Source of the DNA: Mycolicibacterium sphagni
GTDB lineage: Bacteria > Actinomycetota > Actinomycetes > Mycobacteriales > Mycobacteriaceae
Assembly: GCF_013337765.1 (NCBI RefSeq)
Contig: NZ_VBSB01000010.1
Span: 558,001-622,000, forward strand
DNA: 64,000 bases
Direction of reading: 5' to 3'
A program made the translations under genes and the position numbers. Under the pieces are notes generated by a model that saw only the letters and a list, made by a program, of their open reading frames with translations, was not told the DNA's origin and did no database searches. This document shows, piece by piece, positions 7,234 to 17,814 of the stretch; positions within the stretch are counted from its first letter, which is position 1, and each line of letters opens with the position of its first letter.

Positions 7234-8463
7234 ATGGATTTCGCCATGTCTGCCAAGGGTGCTGACTACCACAAACGCCTCTCCGAGTTCATGGTGGAGC
7301 ACGTCTTCCCTGCCGAGAAGTCCTACGACGAGTACCGCGCCGACGCCGGCCCGAACGACTTCACCGTTCCGCCGGTGGTCGAGGAGCTGAAGGTGCTGGC
7401 TCGCGGCCAGGGCCTGTGGAACCTGTTCCTGCCGTCCGAGTCGGGACTGACCAACCTGGAGTACGCGCCGCTGGCCGAGCTGACCGGGTGGAGCACCGAG
7501 ATCGCGCCCGAGGTGATCAACTGCGCGGCGCCGGACACCGGCAACATGGAGACCCTGCACCTGTTCGCGACCGAGGAGCAGCGCAAGCAGTGGCTGGAGC
7601 CCCTGCTGGCCGGCGAGATCCGCAGCGCCTTCTCGATGACCGAGCCCGCGGTGGCCTCCAGCGACGCGCGCAACATCCAGACCGCGATCGTGCGCGACGG
7701 TGACGACTACATCATCAACGGCCACAAATGGTGGACCTCGGGCGCCAACGATCCGCGCTGCAAGATCCTGATTGTCATGGGCCGCACCAACCCTGACGCC
7801 GCGTCCCATCAGCAGCAGTCGATGATCCTGGTGCCCACCGATACCCCCGGGGTCAACATCAAGCGCTCCACGTCGGTGTTCGGCTGGCAGGACCAGCACG
7901 GCCACGCTGAGGTGATCTACGACAACGTGCGCGTGCCCGCCTCGAACCTGCTGGCCGAGGAAGGCATGGGCTTCGCGATCGCCCAGGCCCGACTGGGCCC
8001 TGGCCGGATCCACCACTGCATGCGTGCGATCGGGGTGGCCGAGCGGGCGCTGGCATTGCTGACCGAACGCGCCCGCACCCGCATCGCATTCGGCAAGCCG
8101 CTGGCCGAACAGGGTGTGGTGCAGCAGCAGATCGCTCTGTCCCGCAACGAGATCGACCAGGCTCGGCTGCTCTGCCAGAAGGCCGCGTGGACCATCGACC
8201 AGCACGGCAACAAGGAGGCCCGCAATCTGGTCGCCCAGATCAAGGCCGTCGCACCGCAGATGGCCTGCAACGTCATCGACCGCGCCATCCAGGTGCACGG
8301 TGGCGGCGGTGTCAGCGATGACTTCCCGCTGGCTCGGATGTACGGCTGGCAGCGGGCCATGCGCATCTTCGACGGACCCGACGAGGTCCACATGCGCAGC
8401 ATCGCCCGCGCCGAAATCGGCCGGGAGCAAAGCGCTTTCGAGGCGGCGGTGACCAGCGCGTGA
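7234..8463 (+). CDS. fadE2: Acyl-CoA dehydrogenase, FadE2-like
   Basis: 409-aa flavoprotein dehydrogenase for the alpha,beta-oxidation of an acyl-CoA. It has the ACAD signature FSMTEPAVASSDARNI, WWTSGANDPRC, and the C-terminal IQVHGGGGVSDDFPLARMYGW. The usual catalytic Glu position reads FDGPDEVH, giving Asp at about 380, as in ACAD10/11-type enzymes (DGPDEVH). The ATG at 7234 is preferred; GTG 7216 adds six residues. The stop overlaps the ptpB start. In M. tuberculosis fadE2 (Rv0154c) likewise precedes ptpB. Confidence 0.88.
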   Translation: MDFAMSAKGADYHKRLSEFMVEHVFPAEKSYDEYRADAGPNDFTVPPVVEELKVLARGQGLWNLFLPSESGLTNLEYAPLAELTGWSTEIAPEVINCAAPDTGNMETLHLFATEEQRKQWLEPLLAGEIRSAFSMTEPAVASSDARNIQTAIVRDGDDYIINGHKWWTSGANDPRCKILIVMGRTNPDAASHQQQSMILVPTDTPGVNIKRSTSVFGWQDQHGHAEVIYDNVRVPASNLLAEEGMGFAIAQARLGPGRIHHCMRAIGVAERALALLTERARTRIAFGKPLAEQGVVQQQIALSRNEIDQARLLCQKAAWTIDQHGNKEARNLVAQIKAVAPQMACNVIDRAIQVHGGGGVSDDFPLARMYGWQRAMRIFDGPDEVHMRSIARAEIGREQSAFEAAVTSA

Positions 8464-9254
8464 ACCACGGTCAGCTTTCGGGCGCGTGGAACTTCCGCGA
8501 TATCGCCGCGACCGCCGGACTGCGCCCCGGCCGGTTCTTCAGGTCCAGTGAGCTCAGCCGGCTCGACGACGACGGCCGCGAGGTCTTCCGCACGCTCGGC
8601 ATCACCGACGTAGCCGACCTGCGTTCGCCGCAGGAGGTGGAACGCCGTGGGGGCGGCGCGGTTCCGGACGGCGTCGCGATCCATCTGCTGCCGTTCCCGG
8701 ATCTGTCGAACACCACTGCCGAGGCTCCGCACGAGACCAGCTGGCAGAAGATGATGACCGACAAGACCGCCGAGGACGACGTCGAGGCGGCCGCAGAACG
8801 GTTCATGATCGAGGAGTACCAGAAGTTCCCGGTGCTCGGCGGGGCGCAACGTGCTGTGCGGCAGGTGTTTTCACTGCTAGGCGCGGGACGGCCGGTGATC
8901 ACGCACTGCTTCGCGGGTAAGGATCGCACCGGGTTCACCGTTGCGGTGGTGCTGGAGGCGATCGGAATCCGGAGCGACGCCGTGCTCACCGATTTCCTGC
9001 GCAGCAACGACGCTGTCGACTCGTTGCGCGAACGCATCATGGAATCGGTGATCGACCATGCGGGAGAGACACCCGAGATCACCACCTTCGCCCAGGCGCG
9101 CCTGACCAACGGGGTGCTCGGTGTGCGTGAGGAGTACCTGGCGACAGCCCGGCGCACCATCGACGAGAACTACGGCAGCCTGGACGGCTTCCTGCGGGCC
9201 TGCGACGTGAGCGCCGAGGATGTCGCGCGGGCCCGCACCGAGCTACTGGGTTAA
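8460..9254 (+). CDS. ptpB: Protein tyrosine/lipid phosphatase PtpB-like
   Basis: 264-aa phosphatase with the P-loop HCFAGKDRTG (residues 149-158; nucleophile Cys150, Arg156), the same active site as M. tuberculosis PtpB (Rv0153c), a secreted triple-specificity phosphatase. The N-terminal RDIAATAGLRPGRFFRSSEL and ITDVADLRSPQEVE match the family. No Sec signal peptide is visible. GTG start overlaps the fadE2 stop by 4 bases, so coupled translation. In an environmental species a host-directed role is not implied; the substrate is open. The last 12 bases overlap the convergent DUF456 gene. Confidence 0.88.
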   Translation: MNHGQLSGAWNFRDIAATAGLRPGRFFRSSELSRLDDDGREVFRTLGITDVADLRSPQEVERRGGGAVPDGVAIHLLPFPDLSNTTAEAPHETSWQKMMTDKTAEDDVEAAAERFMIEEYQKFPVLGGAQRAVRQVFSLLGAGRPVITHCFAGKDRTGFTVAVVLEAIGIRSDAVLTDFLRSNDAVDSLRERIMESVIDHAGETPEITTFAQARLTNGVLGVREEYLATARRTIDENYGSLDGFLRACDVSAEDVARARTELLG

Positions 9255-9728
9255 CACCAAGCCGGCCACCCACACTGCGGTGGCGATCAGCCCGCCCGCC
9301 AGCTCGACACCCACCGACAAGGCAACGGCCTTGAGCGCGAGCACGGTGGCGGCCCAGGCCCGCCGCTGATTGCGACGAGCGGCGAGCTCGGCGAGGTACA
9401 CCCCCAGCACAAACCCGAGCAGCAGGCCGACGACCGGCACCACGAAGAAGCCGATCACCCCGAGCACGGCTCCAGCCGCCAGCGTCCATCTGCCGACCTC
9501 GGCCGCCCGCATCCGCTTGGCCGGCCACAGGTATTTGATCGCCATGCTGGCCCCGAGCACCACCGTGACCACCCCGAGCACGACCCAGGACACCAGGGTG
9601 TGTTCGACGGCCGCCCACACTGCGATGGCCGCGTAGACCAGCAGGGTGCCGGGCAGCAGTGGCACGATGACACCGACCAGTCCGATGGCGATGGCCAGCC
9701 CAACCAGGATGATGCCGCCAATGCTCAC
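9243..9728 (-). CDS. DUF456 family membrane protein
   Basis: 161-aa protein consisting largely of four to five hydrophobic segments. The family pattern is visible: GLVGVIVPLLPGTLLVYAA near the N-terminus, YLWPAKRMRAAEVGRW, and VIGFFVVPVVGLLLGFVLGVYLAELA. Function of DUF456 proteins is unknown. The GTG start at 9728 gives a normal family length; upstream in-frame sequence belongs to the neighbouring gene's shadow. It is the last gene of a minus-strand set with the LysE-type transporter and DUF1989 gene. Confidence 0.8.
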   Translation of the reverse strand: MSIGGIILVGLAIAIGLVGVIVPLLPGTLLVYAAIAVWAAVEHTLVSWVVLGVVTVVLGASMAIKYLWPAKRMRAAEVGRWTLAAGAVLGVIGFFVVPVVGLLLGFVLGVYLAELAARRNQRRAWAATVLALKAVALSVGVELAGGLIATAVWVAGLVLTQ

Positions 9729-9742
9729 CCGGTCAAACCTAC

Positions 9743-10366
9743 CTAGGCCCGATACAGCCCGAGCGCCACGTAGCCGATGAACACCGCCACCAGAACACAG
9801 TCGAGCAGGAGAATGCGCCGACGCGCACGGTCGGAGAATGTTCGGCCCAACCGGGCACCCGCGGCTGCCAGGCCGAGCTGCCATGACAGCGACGCCGCGA
9901 AGGCGCCGACGACGAAGGCTGCCGCCTCAACAGCCCGGTACGGCGGTGCCGCGGCGACGATGAGGCTGAGGAAGTAGATGACCGTCACGGTGTTCATCAG
10001 CGTGAACGCGAGGAACTCGGCGTAGGCGCGGATCGGTGACCCCCCGTGCCACGTGCGTGTCGGCGCCGTGTCGGCACCGGGGTGCAGAAGCTGACGCACG
10101 GCGAGCACCCCAATCAGCAGCAGCACCGCAATCGCGAGCCAGTGCAGCACCTCGGCCCAGGGCGCGAGCAGGCGATTCACTGCAGCACCGGCCGCGACTG
10201 CGACCGTGGCCCACACAGCGTCGCCGGTCGCGATGCCCGCTCCGGCCGCCGCGGCGACGCCAAACCCGGTGTGGGCCGAGGTCTCCATCACGAGCATCGC
10301 GGCGGCGCCGGACAGAACCGCGGCACTGAGACCAATCAGGAAGCCGGCGGCAAGCGCTCCGATCAC
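9743..10366 (-). CDS. LysE/RhtB-type amino-acid exporter
   Basis: About 207-aa inner-membrane protein with six hydrophobic segments and the LysE-like features AEFLAFTLMNTVTVIYFLSLI and a GAxxASLSWQLGL repeat, typical of small efflux carriers for basic or other amino acids. The GTG at 10366 was chosen because the upstream DUF1989 gene ends at 10372. Paired with a DUF1989 (urea carboxylase-associated) gene 5 bp upstream, it may export a nitrogenous compound handled there. Substrate unknown. Confidence 0.75.
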   Translation of the reverse strand: MIGALAAGFLIGLSAAVLSGAAAMLVMETSAHTGFGVAAAAGAGIATGDAVWATVAVAAGAAVNRLLAPWAEVLHWLAIAVLLLIGVLAVRQLLHPGADTAPTRTWHGGSPIRAYAEFLAFTLMNTVTVIYFLSLIVAAAPPYRAVEAAAFVVGAFAASLSWQLGLAAAGARLGRTFSDRARRRILLLDCVLVAVFIGYVALGLYRA

Positions 10367-10371
10367 CTGCG

Positions 10372-10986
10372 TTAAGGCCCGATCTCGAGCCGCAGCGGGG
10401 TGCAACGGTCGCCATTGATCGGCTCGAGGTCCATGGAGCAGGCCGTCACGATCACGTGAACGGCGGTCTCGGCTCGAAGCGTGACGGAGTCACCCGGGCT
10501 GGTCAATGCCGGAAGCGCAGTGAACGACCCGTCCGCCTCCACAGGGGTGCGCTGGAAGAAGTTCACCGGGTCCGGGACACACTGCGGGTGCCAGTCCACC
10601 CGCGCCGCAGCTGTACGGAAATTCTCGCTGCAGCTCGGGTGGTAACCCGGGAATGCCATGGCCCGGTACATCTCGGGACTGCACGGCGCCTCGAGCATGT
10701 CGTGCACACCAGGGGAGTCATCCCGCTCGAAACTGAGGAGCGGACGGTAGGCAGTGCTGAGGAAGGACTGCCCTACTGCCGGGAACAGTCGCCAGCTACT
10801 GGCTCGCGTCACGGGCACGCTGAGCCATTCGTCGGCATCGTTCGCCGAGACTGCGAACAGGTCAGCGACCTGGGACCCCTCGACGTCGATGATCGTCAGC
10901 CGATGACCGGTCGCCAGCGTCACTATCGCGCCGGATTGCGCGGGAATCTCGACAGTTGTCGGCACATCGCTTGTTGGCACCTTCAT
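10372..10986 (-). CDS. DUF1989 / urea carboxylase-associated family protein
   Basis: 204-aa cytosolic protein. Family landmarks: GHRLTIIDVEGSQVADLFA near the N-terminus, TAYRPLLSFERDD, HPSCSENFRTA, DPVNFFQRTPV and a C-terminal ACSMDLEPINGD. Members accompany urea carboxylase or guanidine/amino-acid systems; several conserved His/Cys/Asp suggest a metal site, but the reaction is uncertain. GGAGGG lies 8 bases before the ATG. No urea carboxylase gene is in the window, so its role here is open; the LysE-type gene follows closely. Confidence 0.75.
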   Translation of the reverse strand: MKVPTSDVPTTVEIPAQSGAIVTLATGHRLTIIDVEGSQVADLFAVSANDADEWLSVPVTRASSWRLFPAVGQSFLSTAYRPLLSFERDDSPGVHDMLEAPCSPEMYRAMAFPGYHPSCSENFRTAAARVDWHPQCVPDPVNFFQRTPVEADGSFTALPALTSPGDSVTLRAETAVHVIVTACSMDLEPINGDRCTPLRLEIGP

Positions 10987-11237
10987 CAGCCGAACCCTCC
11001 AGACTCAGGGCCAAGATGCTACCGCCGGAAGCCCAGCGACGGTGTGCGATCCGACGGCGTCAGCCGAGCTTGATGGTGCTGTGAGCCTCGCCGGTGCACG
11101 GAGTGGGGCCGATATCGCCAACACCCCCGGAGCCCGGCCCGCGCTGGGGGTACGGAGTTCGCAGGTGAACCCTGCCATTCCCTACACTGGCATCTTCCAT
11201 CCGGCCTCCGCAGAACCAACCAGATCGGATCGCATCG

Positions 11238-12770
11238 ATGCTCATCGGGATTCCACGCGAGTCTCTACCGGGGGAGACGCGTGTCGCCGCCACACCACAG
11301 ACCGTCGGGCAGATCATCAAACTCGGCTATGACGTTCTCGTCGAGTCCGGTGCGGGTGTCGCGGCGAGCTTCTCCGACGAGGCATTCGTCGAGGCCGGTG
11401 CCGGTATCGGAACCACGACCGCGGCGCTAGGCGCCGACATCGTCCTGAAAGTCAACGCACCCACCAGCGCCGAGATCGCCGCACTGCGCGACGGGGCAAC
11501 GCTGATCAGCCTGATCTCCCCCGCACTGAAACCCGAACTCGTCGAGGAACTGTCCACGCGGCCCATCACAGTTCTGGCGATGGACGCCGTGCCACGGATC
11601 TCGCGGGCTCAGTCTCTGGACGTCCTGTCGTCGATGGCCAATATCGCCGGGTACCGCGCGGTCATCGAGGCAGCACATGCGTTCGGCCGGTTCTTCACCG
11701 GCCAGGTGACCGCGGCAGGCAAGGTTCCGCCGGCCAAGGTGTTGGTGGTCGGCGCGGGTGTCGCCGGGCTGGCGGCTATCGGCGCCGCGGGCAGCCTCGG
11801 TGCCATCGTGCGCGCCACCGACCCGCGCCCCGAAGTCGCCGATCAGGTCAAATCCCTTGGTGGTGAGTATCTTTCGATCGAATCACCCGAGACCGAGGTA
11901 TCGGCTACCGGGTACGCCAAGGAGATGGGGGTCGACTACAAGGCCCGCGAGGCGCAGCTGTACGCCGAGCAGTCCGAGGATGTCGACATCATCATTACGA
12001 CCGCGCTGATTCCCGGCCGGCCGGCACCGCGCATCATCACCGCCGACATGGTCGCCTCGATGAAATCGGGCAGTGTCATCGTCGATATGGCCGCGGCCAA
12101 CGGCGGCAACGTCGAGGGCACCGTGAAAGACCAGGCCGTCCTCACCGACAACGGCGTGACGATCATCGGCTACACCGACCTGGCCGGCCGGCTGCCCACC
12201 CAGGCATCGCAGCTCTACGGCACCAACCTGGTCAACCTGCTCAAACTGCTGACCCCCGAAAAAGACGGCACGCTGGTACTCGATTTCGACGACGTCGTGC
12301 AGCGGTCGGTCACCGTGGTCCGCGACGGCGAGACGACGTGGCCACCACCACCGGTACAGGTATCCGCTGCCCCGGCACCGGCCGCGACGGCGGCCCCGGC
12401 AGTACACCAAACCAAAGAACCGATGACGATGGGCCGCCGGCTCGGCATCACCTTCGGTGCCGCCGCCGTGCTGTTCCTGCTCATCGCGCTGTCCCCGGCC
12501 GCACTGCAGGTGCACCTGACGGTGTTCGCACTCGCGATCGTCATCGGCTACTACGTGATCGGCCATGTGCACCACGCCCTGCACACGCCACTGATGTCGG
12601 TGACCAACGCCATCTCCGGCATCATCGTCGTCGGCGCGCTGCTCCAGATCGGCCACGGTGACGTTATCGTCACGACATTGGCCGCCGTCGCCATCCTGCT
12701 TGCCAGTATCAACATCTTCGGTGGCTTCGCGGTGACGCGTCGCATGCTCGCGATGTTCTCGAGGAGCTGA
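11238..12770 (+). CDS. pntA: NAD(P) transhydrogenase alpha subunit, single-chain PntA
   Basis: 510-aa proton-translocating transhydrogenase alpha subunit: NAD-binding dI domain (AlaDH/PNT N and C domains, residues about 1-365, with [21 protein letters not shown]) joined by a Pro/Ala-rich linker ([20 protein letters not shown]) to a C-terminal membrane segment (about 395-510, three to four helices). In M. tuberculosis these parts are separate genes pntAa and pntAb; here one frame covers both. Two bases separate the stop from pntB's TTG. It couples NADH/NADP+ hydride transfer to the proton gradient in the cytoplasmic membrane. Confidence 0.93.
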   Translation: MLIGIPRESLPGETRVAATPQTVGQIIKLGYDVLVESGAGVAASFSDEAFVEAGAGIGTTTAALGADIVLKVNAPTSAEIAALRDGATLISLISPALKPELVEELSTRPITVLAMDAVPRISRAQSLDVLSSMANIAGYRAVIEAAHAFGRFFTGQVTAAGKVPPAKVLVVGAGVAGLAAIGAAGSLGAIVRATDPRPEVADQVKSLGGEYLSIESPETEVSATGYAKEMGVDYKAREAQLYAEQSEDVDIIITTALIPGRPAPRIITADMVASMKSGSVIVDMAAANGGNVEGTVKDQAVLTDNGVTIIGYTDLAGRLPTQASQLYGTNLVNLLKLLTPEKDGTLVLDFDDVVQRSVTVVRDGETTWPPPPVQVSAAPAPAATAAPAVHQTKEPMTMGRRLGITFGAAAVLFLLIALSPAALQVHLTVFALAIVIGYYVIGHVHHALHTPLMSVTNAISGIIVVGALLQIGHGDVIVTTLAAVAILLASINIFGGFAVTRRMLAMFSRS

Positions 12771-12771
12771 G

Positions 12772-14193
12772 TTGTTCACATTGGAAACGGCCGCCACCGC
12801 GGCCTACGTCGTCGCGGCCCTGCTGTTCATTCTCGCCCTGGCGGGATTGTCGAAGCACGAAACCTCGCGGGCCGGAAACACATTCGGTATGGCCGGCATG
12901 GTGGTGGCCTTGGTCGCCACCATCGCACTGGCGCTGGCCCGCCATATCGAGCCGCTCGGTCTGAGCCTGCTGATCGGTGCCATGGCCATCGGCGCCGCGA
13001 TCGGGTTGTGGCGTGCCCGGGTCGTCGAAATGACCGGTATGCCCGAGCTGATTGCCCTGCTGCACAGCTTCGTCGGTCTGGCCGCGGTGTTGGTCGGCTG
13101 GAACGGCTACCTGCACGTCGAACACGACCCCGCCGGTGGTGAAGCCACGCTGCTCGATAGCCAGGGCATGCTCGGCATCCACTCCGCCGAAGTCTTCATC
13201 GGCGTGTTCATCGGCGCCGTCACCTTCACCGGATCGATCGTCGCCAACCTCAAATTGTCGGCGCGCATCAAATCCGCCCCGCTGATGTTGCCCGGCAAGA
13301 ACTTTCTCAATGTCGGTGCCCTGGTCCTGTTCGTTGCATTCACCGTCTGGTTCGTCATCGACCCCCAGCTGTGGCTGCTCATCGTCGTCACGGTGTTGGC
13401 GCTGCTGCTGGGCTGGCACCTGGTCGCCTCGATCGGCGGTGGCGATATGCCCGTCGTGGTGTCGATGCTCAACAGCTATTCCGGTTGGGCTGCAGCAGCT
13501 TCGGGTTTCCTGCTGTCCAACGATCTGTTGATCGTCACCGGCGCCCTCGTCGGATCTTCAGGTGCCTACCTGTCCTACATCATGTGCAAAGCCATGAACC
13601 GCTCGTTCATCTCGGTCATCGCCGGTGGGTTCGGCATCGAGGCAGGACCGGCCGAGGACAAGGATTACGGCGAACACCGCGAGATCACCGCCGAGGGAGC
13701 CGCCGAACTCTTGTCGTCGGCCAGTTCGGTGATCATCACCCCCGGCTACGGGATGGCCGTGGCCCAGGCTCAGTACGGCGTGGCCGAACTGACCCGCAAG
13801 CTGCGCGAGCGTGGAGTCACTGTGCGATTCGGTATTCACCCCGTCGCAGGCCGTCTGCCCGGACATATGAACGTGCTGCTGGCAGAGGCGAAGGTGCCCT
13901 ACGACATCGTGCTCGAAATGGACGAGGTCAACGACGATTTCGACAGCACCTCAGTGGTTTTGGTGATCGGCGCCAACGACACGGTGAACCCGGCGGCGTC
14001 GGAGGATCCGAGCAGCCCGATCGCCGGCATGCCGGTGCTGACGGTCTGGAATGCCGAACACGTCATCGTGTTCAAACGATCCATGGCCTCCGGTTACGCG
14101 GGCGTGCAGAATCCACTGTTCTTCCGCGAGAACACCCAGATGCTGTTCGGCGATGCACGCGACAGGGTCGACGACATCAACGCCGCGCTGTAA
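12772..14193 (+). CDS. pntB: NAD(P) transhydrogenase beta subunit PntB
   Basis: 473-aa subunit with about eight transmembrane helices (dII) followed by the NADP(H)-binding dIII domain: [80 protein letters not shown], all canonical. TTG start at 12772 with GAGGAG (12761-12766) immediately upstream, inside the end of pntA. Forms the functional enzyme with PntA. Confidence 0.95.
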   Translation: MFTLETAATAAYVVAALLFILALAGLSKHETSRAGNTFGMAGMVVALVATIALALARHIEPLGLSLLIGAMAIGAAIGLWRARVVEMTGMPELIALLHSFVGLAAVLVGWNGYLHVEHDPAGGEATLLDSQGMLGIHSAEVFIGVFIGAVTFTGSIVANLKLSARIKSAPLMLPGKNFLNVGALVLFVAFTVWFVIDPQLWLLIVVTVLALLLGWHLVASIGGGDMPVVVSMLNSYSGWAAAASGFLLSNDLLIVTGALVGSSGAYLSYIMCKAMNRSFISVIAGGFGIEAGPAEDKDYGEHREITAEGAAELLSSASSVIITPGYGMAVAQAQYGVAELTRKLRERGVTVRFGIHPVAGRLPGHMNVLLAEAKVPYDIVLEMDEVNDDFDSTSVVLVIGANDTVNPAASEDPSSPIAGMPVLTVWNAEHVIVFKRSMASGYAGVQNPLFFRENTQMLFGDARDRVDDINAAL

Positions 14194-14202
14194 GACCGTG
14201 CG

Positions 14203-15072
14203 GTGAACCGCCGCGTCCCGATGTGGTCGGTGCCGATGTTCTTCATCGTCGGCGCCGTATCGCAGTATGTCGGTGCCGCGCTGGCGGTGTTCCTGTTCGC
14301 CACGGCCAACCCGGCCGCGGTGGCCTGGTTACGCGCCGCGGGGGCCGCCGTCGTGCTGCTCGCCTGGCGCAGACCGTGGCGCCAGGTGTGGACGCGCCGT
14401 GGTCTCACCGTCGCCGCCGGGTTCGGAATCGTCACCGTCGGGATGAATGTCGCCTTCTTCGAGGCGATTTCACGCATCCCGCTCGGTACCACGGTGGCGA
14501 TCGAATTCATCGGGCCCGTCGCCGTGGCGGCGGTCGGTTCACGACGCTCCCGTGATGCCCTAGCCGTCGTACTGGCCGCAGGCGGTGTGGTGCTGCTGGC
14601 CGGGGTGCAGGCCGGCGCCGACATCGTCGGCGTGATCTTCGCCCTGATCGCCGCGGCTCTGTGGGCGGGTTACATCCTGCTCGGCAAACGGGTCGCCGAC
14701 GCGGGTTCGGGGCTGGATTCCCTGGCCATCGGGACGGCTGTCGCGGCGGCACTGCTGGCGGCGCCCTTGTTGGCCGGCCAGCTGTACACCGACGCGCACG
14801 TGCTCGGCGATTCCCGGACCTGGTTGTTGGGTCTCGGCATCGGCGTGCTGTCCACGGCGGTGCCGTACGCACTCGATCAGTTCGTCCTGGCGGTCATCAC
14901 CCGGGCCCGCTTCGCCCTGCTTCTGGCTCTGCTGCCCGCTGCCGCCGCCGGTATCGGCGCGGTCATGCTGCATCAGTGGCCGACACCCACCGAACTCGCG
15001 GGCATCGCCTTGGTCATGACCGCGCTGGTCATCAGTGCGGACGACTCGGTTGCCGAGGACACCGGAAACTAG
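14203..15072 (+). CDS. EamA/RhtA-type drug-metabolite transporter
   Basis: 289-aa inner-membrane protein with ten predicted helices in two EamA repeats; PLGTTVAIEFIGPVAVA in the first repeat is typical of RhtA-like threonine/homoserine exporters, and VLSTAVPYALDQFVLAVI marks the second. GTG start at 14203, 9 bp after pntB, so it may be co-transcribed with the transhydrogenase. Substrate not determinable. Stop overlaps the convergent dehalogenase gene by 4 bases. Confidence 0.85.
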   Translation: MNRRVPMWSVPMFFIVGAVSQYVGAALAVFLFATANPAAVAWLRAAGAAVVLLAWRRPWRQVWTRRGLTVAAGFGIVTVGMNVAFFEAISRIPLGTTVAIEFIGPVAVAAVGSRRSRDALAVVLAAGGVVLLAGVQAGADIVGVIFALIAAALWAGYILLGKRVADAGSGLDSLAIGTAVAAALLAAPLLAGQLYTDAHVLGDSRTWLLGLGIGVLSTAVPYALDQFVLAVITRARFALLLALLPAAAAGIGAVMLHQWPTPTELAGIALVMTALVISADDSVAEDTGN

Positions 15073-15764
15073 AGCTTGTCGGCCAGATCCAGGAAATCCG
15101 TTGCCGTCACGTCGAATTCGCCGGGCTCGAACGCCACCCGATAGCGCCCTGGTTGTCCCCATTCCAGCGGCCGGTCGACGTACGCGGTCCGCAGCCCGGC
15201 AGCGCGCGCGGCCCGCAGGTCACTGGGATGCGCCGCGACCAACATGAGCTCGTCAGGCGCCACATCCAGGATCTGCGCGCAGCCGAGGTAAGCCTCCCGG
15301 TCGGGCTTGTAGTGGCCGAAGATCTCGGCCGACAGCACGCAATCCCACAGCAGGCCCGCGTGCTTGGCCATGTCGGTCAGCAGAGACACGTTGCCGTTCG
15401 ACAGCGTGGTGATGACGTACCGCTCCTTGAGCCGGTACAGCCCTTCCACGCTGTCGGGCCAGGGGTTCAGCCGATGCCACGCCCGGTTCAGGTGATTGAC
15501 ATCGTGGTCCGCGGCTTCGATGGCGGCACCGCGCAGCAACTCGTCGAGGATCCTGCGGTGCAGATCGTCCAACCGCGTCCACGGCAGCTCACCGCGGCGA
15601 ACCAGGTCCATCGCCGGGACGTAGCCGGCCCGCCAGTCGTCGGCGAACTTCGCCCAATCACGTTGCACACCTTGGTGTTTGCCGAAATCTTCGAGTTCAC
15701 CGATGAGGCTCGCGCGCCAGTCGACGACCGTGCCGAACACGTCGAAGGCCAGCGCGCGCACCAC
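15069..15764 (-). CDS. HAD-superfamily haloacid dehalogenase, type II
   Basis: 231-aa cytosolic hydrolase of the L-2-haloacid dehalogenase group. Nucleophile Asp8 is in AFDVFGTVVDW, motif II Ser in TTLSNGNVSLL, motif III Lys in GHYKPDREAYL, and the motif IV region reads AAHPSDLRAARAAGLRTAYVDRP. These fit hydrolytic dehalogenation of short 2-haloacids, but many HAD type-II homologues have other phosphate or halide substrates. GTG start at 15764, 18 bp downstream of the SDR stop on the same strand. Confidence 0.85.
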   Translation of the reverse strand: MVRALAFDVFGTVVDWRASLIGELEDFGKHQGVQRDWAKFADDWRAGYVPAMDLVRRGELPWTRLDDLHRRILDELLRGAAIEAADHDVNHLNRAWHRLNPWPDSVEGLYRLKERYVITTLSNGNVSLLTDMAKHAGLLWDCVLSAEIFGHYKPDREAYLGCAQILDVAPDELMLVAAHPSDLRAARAAGLRTAYVDRPLEWGQPGRYRVAFEPGEFDVTATDFLDLADKL

Positions 15765-15782
15765 AGCGGCTCCGTGGTGAGA

Positions 15783-16646
15783 TCAGCCGAGCTTGAACGT
15801 GGCGTGCTCGGCCGACGACAGGTCGTCGATCTGCGACCATTGCGATGCGATGTCGTCGACGGTCGGCACGTGGTCGAAGGTCACACCGTCGTTCTGGAAC
15901 AGCGCCGCGCGCTGCACCTTGCCGCCACCGACGATGAAGATCGAGGCCGAATCGGGCACCTCTTCGGTGCACAGGTAGGTGACCACCGGTGCGACGTACT
16001 CCGGAGTGAGCTTCGCGAGCACCTCCTTGGGCAGGATGTCCTCGGTCATGCGGGTGGCCGCGATCGGTGCGACGGCATTGGCCTTGATATTGTACTTGGC
16101 GCCTTCCTGGGCCAGCGAGTTGATCAGACCGACCAGCCCGAGCTTGGCGGCGCTGTAGTTGGCCTGCCCGAAGTTGCCGAACAAACCACTCGTGGAGGTG
16201 GCAACGACGATGCGGCCATAGCCCTGCTCGCGGAAGTGCGGCCAGGCGGCGCGGATGACGTTGTAGCCGCCGTACAGGTGGACCTTGAGCACCGAGTCCC
16301 AGTTCTCGAACGGCATCTTGTGGAAGGTGCCGTCACGCAGGATGCCCGCATTGCTCACGATGCCGTCGATCTTGCCGAACTCGTCGAGCGCGGTCTTGAT
16401 GATGTGCTCGGCGCCCTCGGCCTCGGCGACCGAGTCGTAGTTGGCGACCGCACGGCCGCCGGCGGCCTTGATCTCCTGCACCACCTGGTCGGCCATGTTG
16501 TGGCCGGCACCGGTACCGTCGCGCGCGCCACCGAGGTCATTGACCACGACACTGGCGCCCTCACGGGCCAGGGTCAGGGCGTATTCACGGCCCAGACCAC
16601 CGCCGGCACCAGTGACGACGACTACTCGATCAACAACTCCGGGCAT
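15783..16646 (-). CDS. Short-chain dehydrogenase/reductase, Rv0148-like
   Basis: 287-aa classical SDR: TGAGGGLG cofactor motif at 12-19, the D-loop VNDLGGARDG, NAG at about 99-101, catalytic Ser, Tyr164 and Lys168 (NYSAAK). Length and the NDLGGARDGTG and ILRDGTFHKM segments match the (3R)-hydroxyacyl-CoA dehydrogenase-like domain seen in multifunctional beta-oxidation enzymes and in M. tuberculosis Rv0148. Probably acts on acyl-CoA intermediates. It lies among the same neighbours as Rv0148 (methyltransferase, TetR, ALDH). Confidence 0.88.
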   Translation of the reverse strand: MPGVVDRVVVVTGAGGGLGREYALTLAREGASVVVNDLGGARDGTGAGHNMADQVVQEIKAAGGRAVANYDSVAEAEGAEHIIKTALDEFGKIDGIVSNAGILRDGTFHKMPFENWDSVLKVHLYGGYNVIRAAWPHFREQGYGRIVVATSTSGLFGNFGQANYSAAKLGLVGLINSLAQEGAKYNIKANAVAPIAATRMTEDILPKEVLAKLTPEYVAPVVTYLCTEEVPDSASIFIVGGGKVQRAALFQNDGVTFDHVPTVDDIASQWSQIDDLSSAEHATFKLG

Positions 16647-16724
16647 GAGGCATCCTTTCTCCGACTGACAGAACGTAACTCCCTGTATACGTGGGCCGTC
16701 GGAGGTGCGGGCAGCCGGGTGGCG

Positions 16725-17750
<1,026 letters not shown>

Positions 17751-17814
17751 TTATACGACGATAGTACCGAGAAACTTAGCCAGGCTATGCGACTGTGGCA
17801 GATCTCACCGGCTC

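Noticed and set aside
8460-9254. PtpB taken as evidence of a pathogen
   Set aside because: Homologues occur in saprophytic mycobacteria, and the PTS and URC operons argue for an environmental fast grower.
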